64,000 bases of DNA from Tetrapyrgos nigripes. Taxonomy: Eukaryota; Basidiomycota; Agaricomycetes; Agaricales; Campanellaceae. Position 1 is the first letter of the stretch. Each line of letters opens with the position of its first letter. The position numbers and the translations under genes are program-made. The stretch lies in assembly GCA_013368315.1 (NCBI GenBank), contig JAACJM010000130.1:1-64000 (forward strand). The letters are read 5' to 3'. Of the stretch, positions 32,964-43,128 are shown piece by piece. The notes below the pieces were generated by a model. The model did not search any database, had not been told where the DNA came from, and saw only the letters and a list, made by a program, of their open reading frames with translations.

Positions 32964-34862
32964 ATGTCCGAACAAATCCAACCGGCTGTTTCTCCTCCAG
33001 AAGCCGAAGACACAGAAAACTGGGAAGATGGGGAATATGACGAGGAAGACGAAGAAGACGACGACGACGACGACGACGATGACGATGGAGACATTGCCGC
33101 CGAGGCAGAAGAAATGGCTCGTCGGTTGGGAGAGCAGTTGGAAGGGCTCAGCAATGTACTCCCAGTCGAACAACCGGTCGGACCACCACCTGCACCACCA
33201 TATGCACTCCCTCCATCCAAGAAACAAGAAGCTGCCATAATCACCATAAAAGCTATACTCGCCCTTCTAGACAAGGACCCCGCTGCACACGCTACTCTGG
33301 GATCAACTATCGTCTCCGGCGCTGCAGTTGGCAGCGTTCTAGATGCACTGAGGGTCTCCATGACCTCTGGCTCAGTGCCGAAGGAACTCTGTGGACCACT
33401 CAGTCAGAGTTTGGTTGCGTTGGCTAGAAGTGAAGCACTTTTTGGAGACCTTCGTCATTCGGATGCTTCTTCCATCCAGCTTGACTTGGGCAAGCGAAAA
33501 CGGGAAAATCATGATGACGGCACTCAAGTTGAAACAGAAGCTTCAAGGCCTCCCAAAAAACCCTTCATACCCAGTCCAGACATCTACGCTACAGTTTCAG
33601 AAGCCGTACACATCGTCAGTCATGCCCTTAACGTCCCAACACCCATCACCCTCGACTCTGCCTTAATTTCTTCCATTCAGCACCCTCTTCACCACATCTT
33701 CCTTTTCGCCGTCACTTCTTCTTCTCGAGGTGGTCCTGAAGTGCACGCATTACAAGAGATTGGCGGACTCATCCAGGTTTTGGGCGTACTGAGCGGGATT
33801 CATATCGGTAGTATGCCATCTACTGACCTCGAAAAGGACCCCTCCAACGCCCCGACCGATATTGGGACCGCCGTCTATCCATGTCTGGTTGCTGGCTGCA
33901 GAAAGACGTTTTCTCGTCTCTTCAGTCTTCGAGCTCACCACCGAATCCACGCATCCCATCGACCTTTTCGCTGTCTCCATTGTCCAGCTTCTTTCTCGCG
34001 CAATCACGACTTGAGGCGACATACCAAGATGCATGAAAGAAAGGCTTGGAAGTGTGGCGGGTGCGACCGGCTTTTTTCACGACGGGATGCCATCAAGAGG
34101 CATAAGAATACCAGCCAGAGCCGTAGTGTCCAGGAGGCATGTGTCAATGCTGAGATCCTGGAAATAGAGGTCGAGGAGGGAACCGCTGCTGACATGTCGC
34201 GTGAGGAAAAGAGGGCAAAGTTGTGGAATGGGATTGCGATGACTGAGGCGCAGACTATACCGCCTAGCATGGGATATCCAGACGGAGTGATAGAAGAAGG
34301 AGAGATTCCGCCTCAGGTCATCGCAGCTACTCAAACAGCCGTGATGCATCTTCAGCCAATTCTACAAACTTACGTTGCGAATGCCTCTGGTACGCCGCTT
34401 GCTACGGCTACGCCTTTGGACCCTACGGGTGGTCAAGCAACGTTGGCTAGTGTTATCGCTCGTGCACAATCACAGAGTATTCCACCTGCTGATACGGAGT
34501 CGGATGGGGACTTGGTTGTACCACCGTCTGCAGATTCTATCATCGCAGACGTATCTCCGCAAAACCAAGAAAACGGTTCCAATGAACACCAGCAACCGCA
34601 GTCTGCACCGAGCACGGTTACACCTCCCACACCAATGCCAAAATTATCGATGTATGGTCTCTCGGATGAGCAGACCAAGTTATTGGAAGAAGCTATCACC
34701 AGCGCTGCTCTAGCTGCTCAAGCTCAGGCTGAAGCCGAAGCTGCGTTGGAAGAGGAAGATGATGACGAAATGTTCGATGGGGATGACGACGAGGAAAGCA
34801 ATATGGATATGGATGAGGTAGAAATAGAAGAAGTAGGGTCTAGGTTACCGGCCACAACGTGA
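32964..34862 (+). CDS. C2H2 zinc-finger protein
   Basis: A single open frame of 632 aa, unusual here for lacking introns. The N-terminus is strongly acidic (a run of ten Asp around residue 35). Three adjacent finger units sit at about residues 306-385: YPCLVAGCRKTFSRLFSLRAHH, FRCLHCPASFSRNHDLRRHTKMH and WKCGGCDRLFSRRDAIKRHK. The third finger keeps both Cys and its first His but has no second His at the usual spacing; a Cys follows 13 residues later (SVQEACVNAE). A basic KRKRE stretch near residue 180 may be a nuclear signal. The C-terminus has an Ala/Gln/Glu helix and acidic tail. It is probably a DNA-binding regulator; targets unknown. Confidence 0.85.
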   Translation: MSEQIQPAVSPPEAEDTENWEDGEYDEEDEEDDDDDDDDDDGDIAAEAEEMARRLGEQLEGLSNVLPVEQPVGPPPAPPYALPPSKKQEAAIITIKAILALLDKDPAAHATLGSTIVSGAAVGSVLDALRVSMTSGSVPKELCGPLSQSLVALARSEALFGDLRHSDASSIQLDLGKRKRENHDDGTQVETEASRPPKKPFIPSPDIYATVSEAVHIVSHALNVPTPITLDSALISSIQHPLHHIFLFAVTSSSRGGPEVHALQEIGGLIQVLGVLSGIHIGSMPSTDLEKDPSNAPTDIGTAVYPCLVAGCRKTFSRLFSLRAHHRIHASHRPFRCLHCPASFSRNHDLRRHTKMHERKAWKCGGCDRLFSRRDAIKRHKNTSQSRSVQEACVNAEILEIEVEEGTAADMSREEKRAKLWNGIAMTEAQTIPPSMGYPDGVIEEGEIPPQVIAATQTAVMHLQPILQTYVANASGTPLATATPLDPTGGQATLASVIARAQSQSIPPADTESDGDLVVPPSADSIIADVSPQNQENGSNEHQQPQSAPSTVTPPTPMPKLSMYGLSDEQTKLLEEAITSAALAAQAQAEAEAALEEEDDDEMFDGDDDEESNMDMDEVEIEEVGSRLPATT

Positions 34863-35126
34863 ATAGAGAATACAGCAAGACAGAAAGATACAGCTACAGC
34901 AACGTGATACATGAATAGGTCCGTTCTCTCTTCTCTCCCTTCCTTCATGGAACCACATACTGATAAATAACCAAGAATAGTCCCTAGACACCCCAAAGCA
35001 TGTTTCGACTGATGCCGAAAACAGGGTCTGTCTCCCCGTGGGGTTGGCCTAGATATTTTTAAGATGTCAGCTCTCAAGCGGTCGCAGACGACTTACTGTG
35101 GGATATCAAGGACGGACGAGCTCAGC
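34863..35126. other. Short convergent intergenic space
   Basis: 3' ends of the C2H2 gene and the HMG-like gene. No coding feature is supported; a minus-strand frame here is a shadow of the C2H2 gene. Confidence 0.4.
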
Positions 35127-35547
35127 CTATAACTTGGATCTACGACCATGCCGTGCTTCATTGTACTTCCTCCGCAGATCCTCGTCCAAACGTCTCCAGC
35201 TCTCTTTACTTTCGCTCGATTCTTGTCTCCATGCCTCTGCAATAGAATGCGCAGGAGATTGTGATGGCTTGGGCGGCGGACGGTTGCTTTCACGTCGTGG
35301 TGTAGTTGGTTTGGAGGGTTTGGAAGATTTAGTCGGCATCTGTAAAACTTCGATGTGCGGGGTAGGGGTCGTGGTGGTGCTGAGTAGTGTAGGATTAGAC
35401 GAGGAGTCGGGAATGGACAAGAAGGTAGTAGGAGTGATAGGAATGTCAATCTCACCTTTTATAATTATACGGAGTAACGGACATGATGCAAACAAAGCGA
35501 GGGCCCAACGCTTCAATTAATTCTTGAAGCTCGTATGAAAGCGACAT
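35127..35547 (-). CDS. Short protein with the C-terminal half of an HMG-box
   Basis: Two exons (35456-35547 and 35127-35379; intron 76 nt) give 114 aa. The last 45 residues (SIAEAWRQESSESKESWRRL then DEDLRRKYNEARHG) line up with helices 2-3 of fungal HMG boxes (I-x3-W...K-x2-W-x2-L/M...E-x2-R). Helix 1 and the usual RPPNAF-type start are absent; instead there is a Ser/Pro/Arg-rich linker (PRRESNRPPPKPSQSP). It could be a truncated HMG regulator or a divergent family member. DNA binding is doubtful without helix 1. Confidence 0.5.
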
Positions 35548-37071
35548 CGACTCCTTATAAGTATTCACATCCCGAGACGGCGAGTACAAAGGAGTTGCTA
35601 AATCGGGAAGGTTCAAAGAATGTGCCTTGTCCGGCGAACCCTAGTGAGCCGTACAGGCCTGACTGGGTGTAGGCAATGCGGCTAGGAAGCAAACAAGAAA
35701 CGTATTTTTGGGGCCCATTTTCCGATGCAAAAGGTGGCTTCGTTCCGTTACATATGTACATACCAAATGTTCAGTTTTGATGTACACGACACGGATACAT
35801 GATCGGAACCGAGGTGACGTACATAAATACCATATCTTTTGCATATCTTGCCTATTAGAGCTGCCTTGACGAGTACCGGAAGAATATTGGTTGCAATGCA
35901 AGGAGTACTGCGAGTTTGTGGCGAGGCGAATCGGCGGTGTAGAGATATACAGATCTTGTACATCAGCCTACGCATACGTTTGGTTGCAGGGGTCACGAGT
36001 ACTGCAACCGTCAGTTTGAGCGCATTGTAACCTCGAGGCTGCACGACTTGCAATGGTAACAGAAGAGATTTCTGCAATGTGCGGCACACGCCGGTTGTAA
36101 ACGTTCAAAAGGCACGAGAGTCCAGACCAGTGAGGTCGTGGTTTCCTATCAACAAGCAAAGATGACGGAGGAAATACGTCGCCTCATGTTTGTTGATAGA
36201 GTTTCAGAAAAGAAGCCTGAGAGAGCTCATTGTACTCTATACCGAGAGGGAAAAGTCGTATGTTCCTAACACAGAAGCAACGAGGCTTACCGACCCAAAA
36301 GGTGTATCTTGGTCAAACAGAGCCCTAGATACACAGATAAAGATGTCTCGTTACAAGATGCGTGGTCACCTGCAGGAGTATCACCTGCGCAAATCGTGTC
36401 TTGAAGTTCTCAGAAGAAAGCACTGGCAAGGCACAGTTTGCTCAATTTTAGTACTGAGAGGTGAGAAACGGGTATACGGCAATTACTGCTGAGAATTGCA
36501 CCAGATTACACCGAGGGTAACAAAAATGTGGCCAAGACCAGATTCTACGTTTCCCCAAAGCTGTCAAAGAACAGTAGTTGAACGTTGATGGATGGGCTGC
36601 ATGTATCCTTTTAGTGCTTAGTCATCCTTGCCAATCGCTGCCAAGAAATTGAAGAATCGACTCGCAGCTTTCCTTTTGGCGTGTACATCGGTCTGGGTTC
36701 CTGACTTGCACACATGTTTTCCTGGCCGAAACCCCTCAGGTTCTGGTCAAGCTACGGTCGTGACGCTGCTTCCCGAGCTGTCGTCTCAGAAACTACAAAC
36801 AGCGTACAAATCGGTTAGATTTTGTCGGTCACTCAAGAACTTGTCGGTGAGTTGCCTGGCCTTCACGTCGATGATAAGTACATACTCCAGTCTTAATGAA
36901 ATCATTTCATTTCGAAGCCGATATGACGGTCTTCAGGAGTTCTATGAAGATCTTCCCCGAGTCTCCATTTGTGATGATGGTTCACAGGCAGTCTCATGAC
37001 TGGCTCTGTTCGTTTACTACTTGATCGTTTGCAAACCTCTGCTCAACACTGCATACGCCTTCAAGACCGAA
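35548..37071. other. Intergenic, no gene
   Basis: 1.5 kb without a recognised gene. The frame 36628-36999 (123 codons) is uneven and without motif. The last few hundred bases serve as the promoter of the first SDR gene. Confidence 0.4.
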
Positions 37072-38221
37072 ATGCTATTCTCTCGATTATCTTGTTTTCA
37101 TGGAGCTATGAGTAACTTATCATCAGCGGTGATAAGGCGGCGATGTTTTGCGGCTTCTGCGATCTCGTCGCGGAGTGCTATCGTTACTGGAGCTAGTCGA
37201 GGCATGTAAGTGTATCCAGTAGCCGAGATTTTTCCGTTCTGCTCTAATCCCATTTTCTTCTCAGAGGGAAAGCAATCGCACTACGCTTGGCTCAGGATGG
37301 GTTCGATGTTTGTGTCAATGACCTAGCGAGTAATTCTAACTCTGCGGAAAAGGTGAGTTCTCCAGATATCGATTGACCTTCTTTTCTTGAGCCTGTGCCA
37401 TGTTGGTACACGCCGTCCCTCTGTTCAAAAGCCTTCAAGTTCCAACCGAACAGGTGTTGATCGTTGACTAAAAACCCACAGGTTGTAGAAGAGATCAAAG
37501 TAATGGGCCGAAATGCTGTTTCTGCATGCGCAAACGTTTCCAATAGGAGTGAAGTCGAAGCTGTTGTGGAAAAATCGGTCCAAGCGTTAGGTCCGCTGAA
37601 TGTCATGGTCGCGAACGCTGGCATTGTCAAAGTGCAGACACTACTGGAGTCTACCGAGGAGGACTGGCGTCGGATCTTTGATGTAAACGTTTTGGGTGTG
37701 GTTAACTGCAACATCGTTGCCGCCAAACAATTCATTCGTCAACGAGAAGAGAACGGAGGGCAGAACAATATTGTTGGAAAGATCTTGAATGCTGCCAGGT
37801 GCGTTAATCCGTGATTTTCGCTATTTTTGCACTAATTTTTTCTGTTGTTTTTTTACGTGTTTTTAGTGGGACGTCCTTTCGCCCCGCACTCATGATATCA
37901 CCCTACTCCGCAACAAAAGCCGCCGTTCGTAGTATCACTCAAGCATTCAGTCTCGAATTGGGACCATTGGGAATAACTTGCAATGCTTTTGCGCCTGGAG
38001 TCGTAGACTCGCAGATGTGGGAGCAGATAGATGAGGGGCTCAGCAGGATCAACGGTCTGCCAAAGGGGGAGAACTTCAAAGCTACCAAATCGCTTATCAC
38101 TTTGGGAAGAACCAGCGTACCCGAAGATGTGGTCAAGACTGTATCATTCCTTGCCGGTCCCGATTCTGATTACTTGACTGGGCAGACTATTTGCTGCGAC
38201 GGGGGTATGATTTTTACCTGA
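37072..38221 (+). CDS. Short-chain dehydrogenase/reductase 1 of 3
   Basis: Four exons (37072-37205, 37265-37352, 37482-37798, 37867-38221) give 297 aa. Classical SDR features: TGASRGIG cofactor loop, VNDL after the second strand, NAG, catalytic Ser in NAAS, and YSATK (Y-x3-K). The last part reads LAGPDSDYLTGQTICCDGG. It resembles the diacetyl/acetoin-reductase or FabG-like branch; the substrate is not deducible. The first 40 residues (MLFSRLSCFHGAM...VIRRRCFAAS) are Arg-rich and look like a mitochondrial presequence. The second intron (129 nt) is the longest of the cluster. It is followed by two paralogues in the same direction. Confidence 0.85.
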
Positions 38222-38610
38222 TCCTCGCCATATTTCGGATGCTTCCTTTGACACAGTCTTGCTTACTACTAGACGAATGTCAAACTAGCAGCTCACATGA
38301 GCTCACTACCAAGTCTATTTTGACGTCGTTATGAGTCTTCGTATAACTAATGGCCTCGGATTCGAGCTCATCCTGACACGCGAATCATCTGGAGCATTCT
38401 CAGTTCTTGATGCTTCATGACCACTTGCAGAGATCGATGTAGTCCGCCCCCCGGGTCTCATGACTACTCATGACACCTTCCGAGCAGTGTTCGAGGACAG
38501 CTGATTTGAGCAGCTGCACAAAAATGCAGGGCGTTATCAATTCTGCTTAAATACCTTACAGCGACGTTACAGATCTTACTTGTTCGGTCCATTCTCACCC
38601 GTTCTCCGTT
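38222..38610. promoter_or_regulatory. Promoter space of SDR 2
   Basis: 389 bp between tandem SDR genes, with no open frame of note and no clear TATA box. Confidence 0.35.
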
Positions 38611-39586
38611 ATGTCGTCTTCAGCTTCTCCTCGCAGTGCTATCGTCACAGGCTCTGCAGAGGGAATGTACGTCACTTACTTTTCAACTTCCTCGAGTTCT
38701 AGAGATGTCTGATTTGCTTTCACTTACAGAGGCAGAGCAATTGCACTCCGCCTGGCTCAAGATGGGTTTGACATTTGCGTCAATGACCTGAAGAACAAAT
38801 CGAAGTTGGCAGAAGAGGTGCGTACTCTCTATCGTTAACTGAGCTTGGAACCGACTCATCTCCTGTCCAATCCAGGTCGTACAAGAAATCAAGTCTATTG
38901 GTCGAAACGCCATCGCAGTGTATGCCGATGTCTCAAACCGAGCAGAAGTCGAAGAATTGGTCAAAACCTCCGTGAAGGAACTCGGTCCACTCAATGTCAT
39001 GGTTGCAAATGCCGGTATCGCTCAAGTGAAGGCTGGGATGGAGATGACTCAGGAAGAAATGCAAAGGATGTGCGAAGTGAATATTTTTGGGGTTGTCAAC
39101 TGCACTGTTGCTTCGGCTTCGCAGTTCATTTCTCAGGGGACGGGTGGGAAGATTATCAATGCTGCAAGGTAATAGTCGTCTTGCGAATGTCGTTTTTTGC
39201 TGATGCAGACTGGTTATTTACTCTGTTGCAGCGTCGTGTCCTTCAAACCATTCCCTTTGCTCCCCATATATAGTGCTTCGAAAGCGGCGGTCCGTTCTCT
39301 CACTCATTCGTTCGCCATGGAACTGGCCCCGAACAAGATCACTGTTAATGCATATGCCCCTGGTGTCGTCGATACTGCAATGTGGGAACTAATCGACGCC
39401 GGAATGGGAAAGGTTAACTCGTTGCCAATAGGACAGAACTTCAAGTCAATGGAATCTGGGATTACGCTGGGAAGGACGAGTGTGCCTGAGGATGTCGCCA
39501 AGGGAGTCTCATTCCTGGCGGGTCCTGATTCAGATTATGTGACTGGTCAAACGCTTATTGTGGATGGAGGTATCATCTTCAGTTAA
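38611..39586 (+). CDS. Short-chain dehydrogenase/reductase 2 of 3
   Basis: Four exons (38611-38666, 38730-38817, 38876-39168, 39232-39586) give 263 aa. It contains TGSAEGIG, NAG, NAAS and YSASK, all in the expected SDR order, and ends in VDGGIIFS. Unlike SDR 1 and 3 it starts directly at the Rossmann strand (MSSSASPRSAIVTG) and has no targeting presequence, so it is predicted cytosolic. Its three introns sit at the same places and phases as those of SDR 1, showing tandem duplication. Substrate unknown. Confidence 0.85.
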
Positions 39587-39788
39587 TTCACCGGACTGTC
39601 TTGAAGTCACAGAGAACGTAGTACATTATCATATGTAACAACTGCTTATGTTTTTCATGTAAAATATCGCTGCTAGCAACCTTGTTCAGAATTTCAAAAT
39701 CGGCAGTGAACTCAGCATGACCAATTACTTCGATGATCATTGATGTCGCGCTTGGGTGTTCTTGCTTCCTGCGTTCTCAGTTCTGTCC

Positions 39789-40868
39789 ATGATGTCCATG
39801 CTATTTCGCAGATTCCCTCTAGGCTCCGCTAGCTTTGCTTTATCCACTAAACGAAGCCTCGCAACATCTACAAAGACGGCTATTATCACTGGCGGTACTG
39901 GACATCTTGTTCTGGATGGACCCCGACGTATACTCATGTGTTGACATTCACTCCACGATGTACATGTATAGGTGCTCAGGGAATGTACGTTGTTCATCGG
40001 TCAAACTTTTCCCGATGCATTGTGCTTATCTAGGCTTTGCAAAATAATACAGTGGTAAAGGAATTGCTTTACGTTTGGCTCAAGAAGGTTTCGATATTTG
40101 CGTCAATGATTTGGAGAGGAATGCAAGTGCAGCGGAAGACGTGAGTAATATTACGGTTTATTCCTTTAATAGTACAGTCCTTATAAAATTCTTCCTTCTC
40201 TTTGATCCTAGGTCGCAAAAGAAATCAGATCCCTAGGTCGCAACTCCATAACGGCCTACGCAGACGTCTCTTCTCAAGCTCAAGTCCGAGAAATGATCCA
40301 ATCCTCCGTCAAAGCCCTTGGTCCACTGAACGTCATGATCGCCAACGCTGGGATAGTAGAAATGAAATGGGGTTTAGATATCGACGAGTCGGATCCAGGA
40401 CACGTCAGAAGGATACTTGACGTCAACGTTTGTGGTGTCGTCAACTGCGATGTCGAGGCCGCAAGGCAGTTTAAAGAGCAAGGAAAAGGCGGCAAAATCT
40501 TGAATGCGACTAGTATTGCAGCGTATCGAGCTTCACCTATGCAAGCCATGTATTGTGCATCCAAAGCAGCTGTCAGAACGCTGACACAGACGTTCGCTCT
40601 CGAATGGGGGCCCATCGGAGTAACTTGCAATGCTTTCGCGCCTGGAATTTGTCGGACTCCAATGTGGGATCAGGTAGATGAAGGGCTGAGTAAATGGAAT
40701 GGGTTGCCCAAAGGACAGAATTTTGAGAATTGGAAGAATGGAATCGCACTGGGAAGGACAAGTACGCCGAAGGATGTGGCAGGTCTAGTAGCGTTCTTGG
40801 CAGGAGAAGATTCGGGATACATCACTGGGCAGACAATTATCGTCGATGGAGGGATTGTGTTTGCTTAG
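39789..40868 (+). CDS. Short-chain dehydrogenase/reductase 3 of 3
   Basis: Four exons (39789-39894, 39972-39984, 40053-40140, 40212-40868) give 287 aa. SDR motifs: TGGAQGIG, NAG, NATS, YCASK, VDGGIVFA. The Arg/Ser-rich start (MLFRRFPLGSASFALSTKRSL) suggests mitochondrial import. The second exon is only 13 nt and encodes part of the cofactor glycine loop. Compared with SDR 1 and 2 there is an extra intron before that exon, and the intron after the catalytic Ser is missing. An alternative without the 13-nt exon breaks the glycine loop, so I prefer this model. Confidence 0.8.
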
Positions 40869-40965
40869 AACAGTGAGACTGTTGATAGAATGAATAATGG
40901 CTGTTGATAGAATAAACATTCTGGTGTATATGTAGTAATAGTAGACGTCCATACAGATCTTCTGG

Positions 40966-42702
40966 CTATTCCCTGAGCGATGTATCAATGAGGTCAAGCT
41001 GTGCAGGATCAACGTCGTCAAATGGTCTGCTCTTCAGTCTGCGGCTGGCTAGTTCACGTTTCGTTATCCATAGATGGAGCAGGTGAAGGAGATCTTTGGC
41101 CTGGGGCAGAAGGGGAAAAAAGGGTCAGTACTGTGATGGCAAACAAGTTTGCAAGACTCACAGCGACAAACAAGCCTAAGCCAATGGTGTTTCTTATCCT
41201 GAGGATGGCAATTCAGATGGATGTTTGAGCCAAAAGAGTAGCAATACTGACCAAACGGGATCCATATGTTCCACCGCTTGCTCTGTGAAATATCTCCAAT
41301 ACCAAGTATTGTCCATCTCCGGATCCAACAAGTCAGGCACCAACTTCGGTGAAGGCATCTTTGTCTGTGATATCAGCGTCTGCAGACTCGCTGGTGTGGG
41401 CCGAATACCCAGCAGATATCTTAATGTCTCGGACCGCATAGAAACCAAGTAGAGCAGATGGCCCATCCCTCTAGCAATCAAGGGCTTTGCGAGACCCAGA
41501 AGAACAGTCAACTCTCCGAATTTGGTGAGTTTTTCAAGGATATCGAGTGGCACATTGCGACCGACAATAAGGGGATCTACATCCGGATCGGCTGGGTTCT
41601 GGTTTTGGTTCTGGTTTTGGTTCTGGTTTTGGTCCTGGGGCTGAACTTGGGCTTGGGCTCGACCTCTAGCATTTCTCTGATTCTGGTTTTCCTCCTCGCC
41701 AAAGAGGCCTAACGTGAGAATGCTAAGAAGACTGCGCCGGGGACGAGGAGGAGGAGGATCTGGCTTTGTCCCAAGGACCCAATGAGAGAACCGAGAGAAG
41801 GCACGACCGTAGACTATATTGGTAAAGACCACGAGCCATCGGAATCTGTTGAAGGACAGCAGCCATGCGGAAGAACTGGTGACGGCTCGTGAAGATGAGA
41901 GGGGCACATTGTGAATGAGTTGAGAGTCCTCCAACAGACGATGCCGAACAAGAGCTGGAGGGATAGATGGCCACCAGAAGAATAATGGAGTGAAGGTCCC
42001 AAGGCTCCTCACCGACCGATGTATAGTCCGAATCACAAGAGCAGGTAACAGGAGAAAGTGCTGAGGCCGCCAATTGTTGGGGTCGTCTGTTAATAACAGG
42101 CCATATAGTCTAGTAAAAAGGTGTTAGATCAACCAAACTGTAAACAGTGAAGCCCACGCACTCTTCACCAAAGACTTGTCGTACTGCCCAAGCACCATAT
42201 GTAGATCCACCTGCAACTACTCCAGTCAAAGCCAGCGCAATAAAACCGGCGGTGCCAGCTAGAAAGACACCAGTTCCAGCCAACGCCGTCATTCTGTCTC
42301 CAATCTCGAAGAAAAGGCACGCGAGTACGAGCTTGGGATTCCTCTCAATTCTATATTGGTAGCGGCATTGTGGACACCTCAGCTCGGATTTTCTGACGCG
42401 TTTACGGAAGATGACTTTCATGAGGCATGATTGGTGTGCGATCAAAGTACATTTGCAAGGGTGAACCCATTCCTCCTTTGATTTTGTGTCAGGATCTGTG
42501 TAAAGATGAAAGAAGTTGGACTGCAGGTACTCTCAAAGAGTTTGAGAACGTACCATCGTATCTCTCCTCATCTAGGCAGATATAGCATTGCTTGACCTGT
42601 TACCTGGCTGAATTTCAGCGTGTCGCTGTGCTGGAAAAAAGAACATACGCGGAGATCATCGACAGTGGGCACCTTCTTCTGCAAAACAGCCTCAGAATTC
42701 AT
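40966..42702 (-). CDS. RING-CH (MARCH-type) membrane E3 ubiquitin ligase
   Basis: Six exons (42649-42702, 42554-42596, 42162-42495, 41252-42109, 41162-41198, 40966-41100) give 486 aa. The RING-CH domain is N-terminal: CYICLDEE, WVHPCKCTLIAHQSCL, then CPQCRYQY (C4HC3 order). Hydrophobic segments follow (GTGVFLAGTAGFIALALTGVVAG and LLLPALVIR... regions). Such ligases ubiquitinate membrane proteins. A low-complexity QDQNQNQNQN stretch is encoded by a GGTTTTGGTTCT-type repeat near 41598-41640. The start at 42702 fits the short N-termini of the family; an in-frame upstream extension exists. Confidence 0.85.
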
Positions 42703-43128
42703 TCGAATGAAGAGAAAGGAGGACTGGAGTCCTTGAGGATGATGATTGAAGACAAAGTTGGTATGACGTTCTATATCTGCCGTTACGCGCACACGAGCCG
42801 GCAAGAACTTAAGGAAAGCCTATTTCCGTCTTTATGAGCTTACAAGTTACCACCCGTAGACACTGACAGTCTACAACATCCTATACAGCTCAAAAAATCC
42901 CATATTGTAGTTATCTATGTACGGTCTCATAATGCTCAAGGCTATAGTACTATTATACGCGAGCAGAAGTTGGAGTAAATTACTTGGATAAATGCAGTAG
43001 TTAAAACGTAGTTGTAGAAAGCAAGAAATCACGTCCATTCCCAAGATATCGAGAGAAGCCAGTCGACTTTGGGATTCTCTGCCTATGATCCCTGCAGCCC
43101 AAAATTTTTACGGGCATTCCTGAGCTCC
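42703..43128. promoter_or_regulatory. Upstream region of the RING-CH gene
   Basis: 426 bp between the start of the RING-CH gene and the end of the kinase-like gene, which run in the same direction. No separate gene is seen. Confidence 0.35.
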
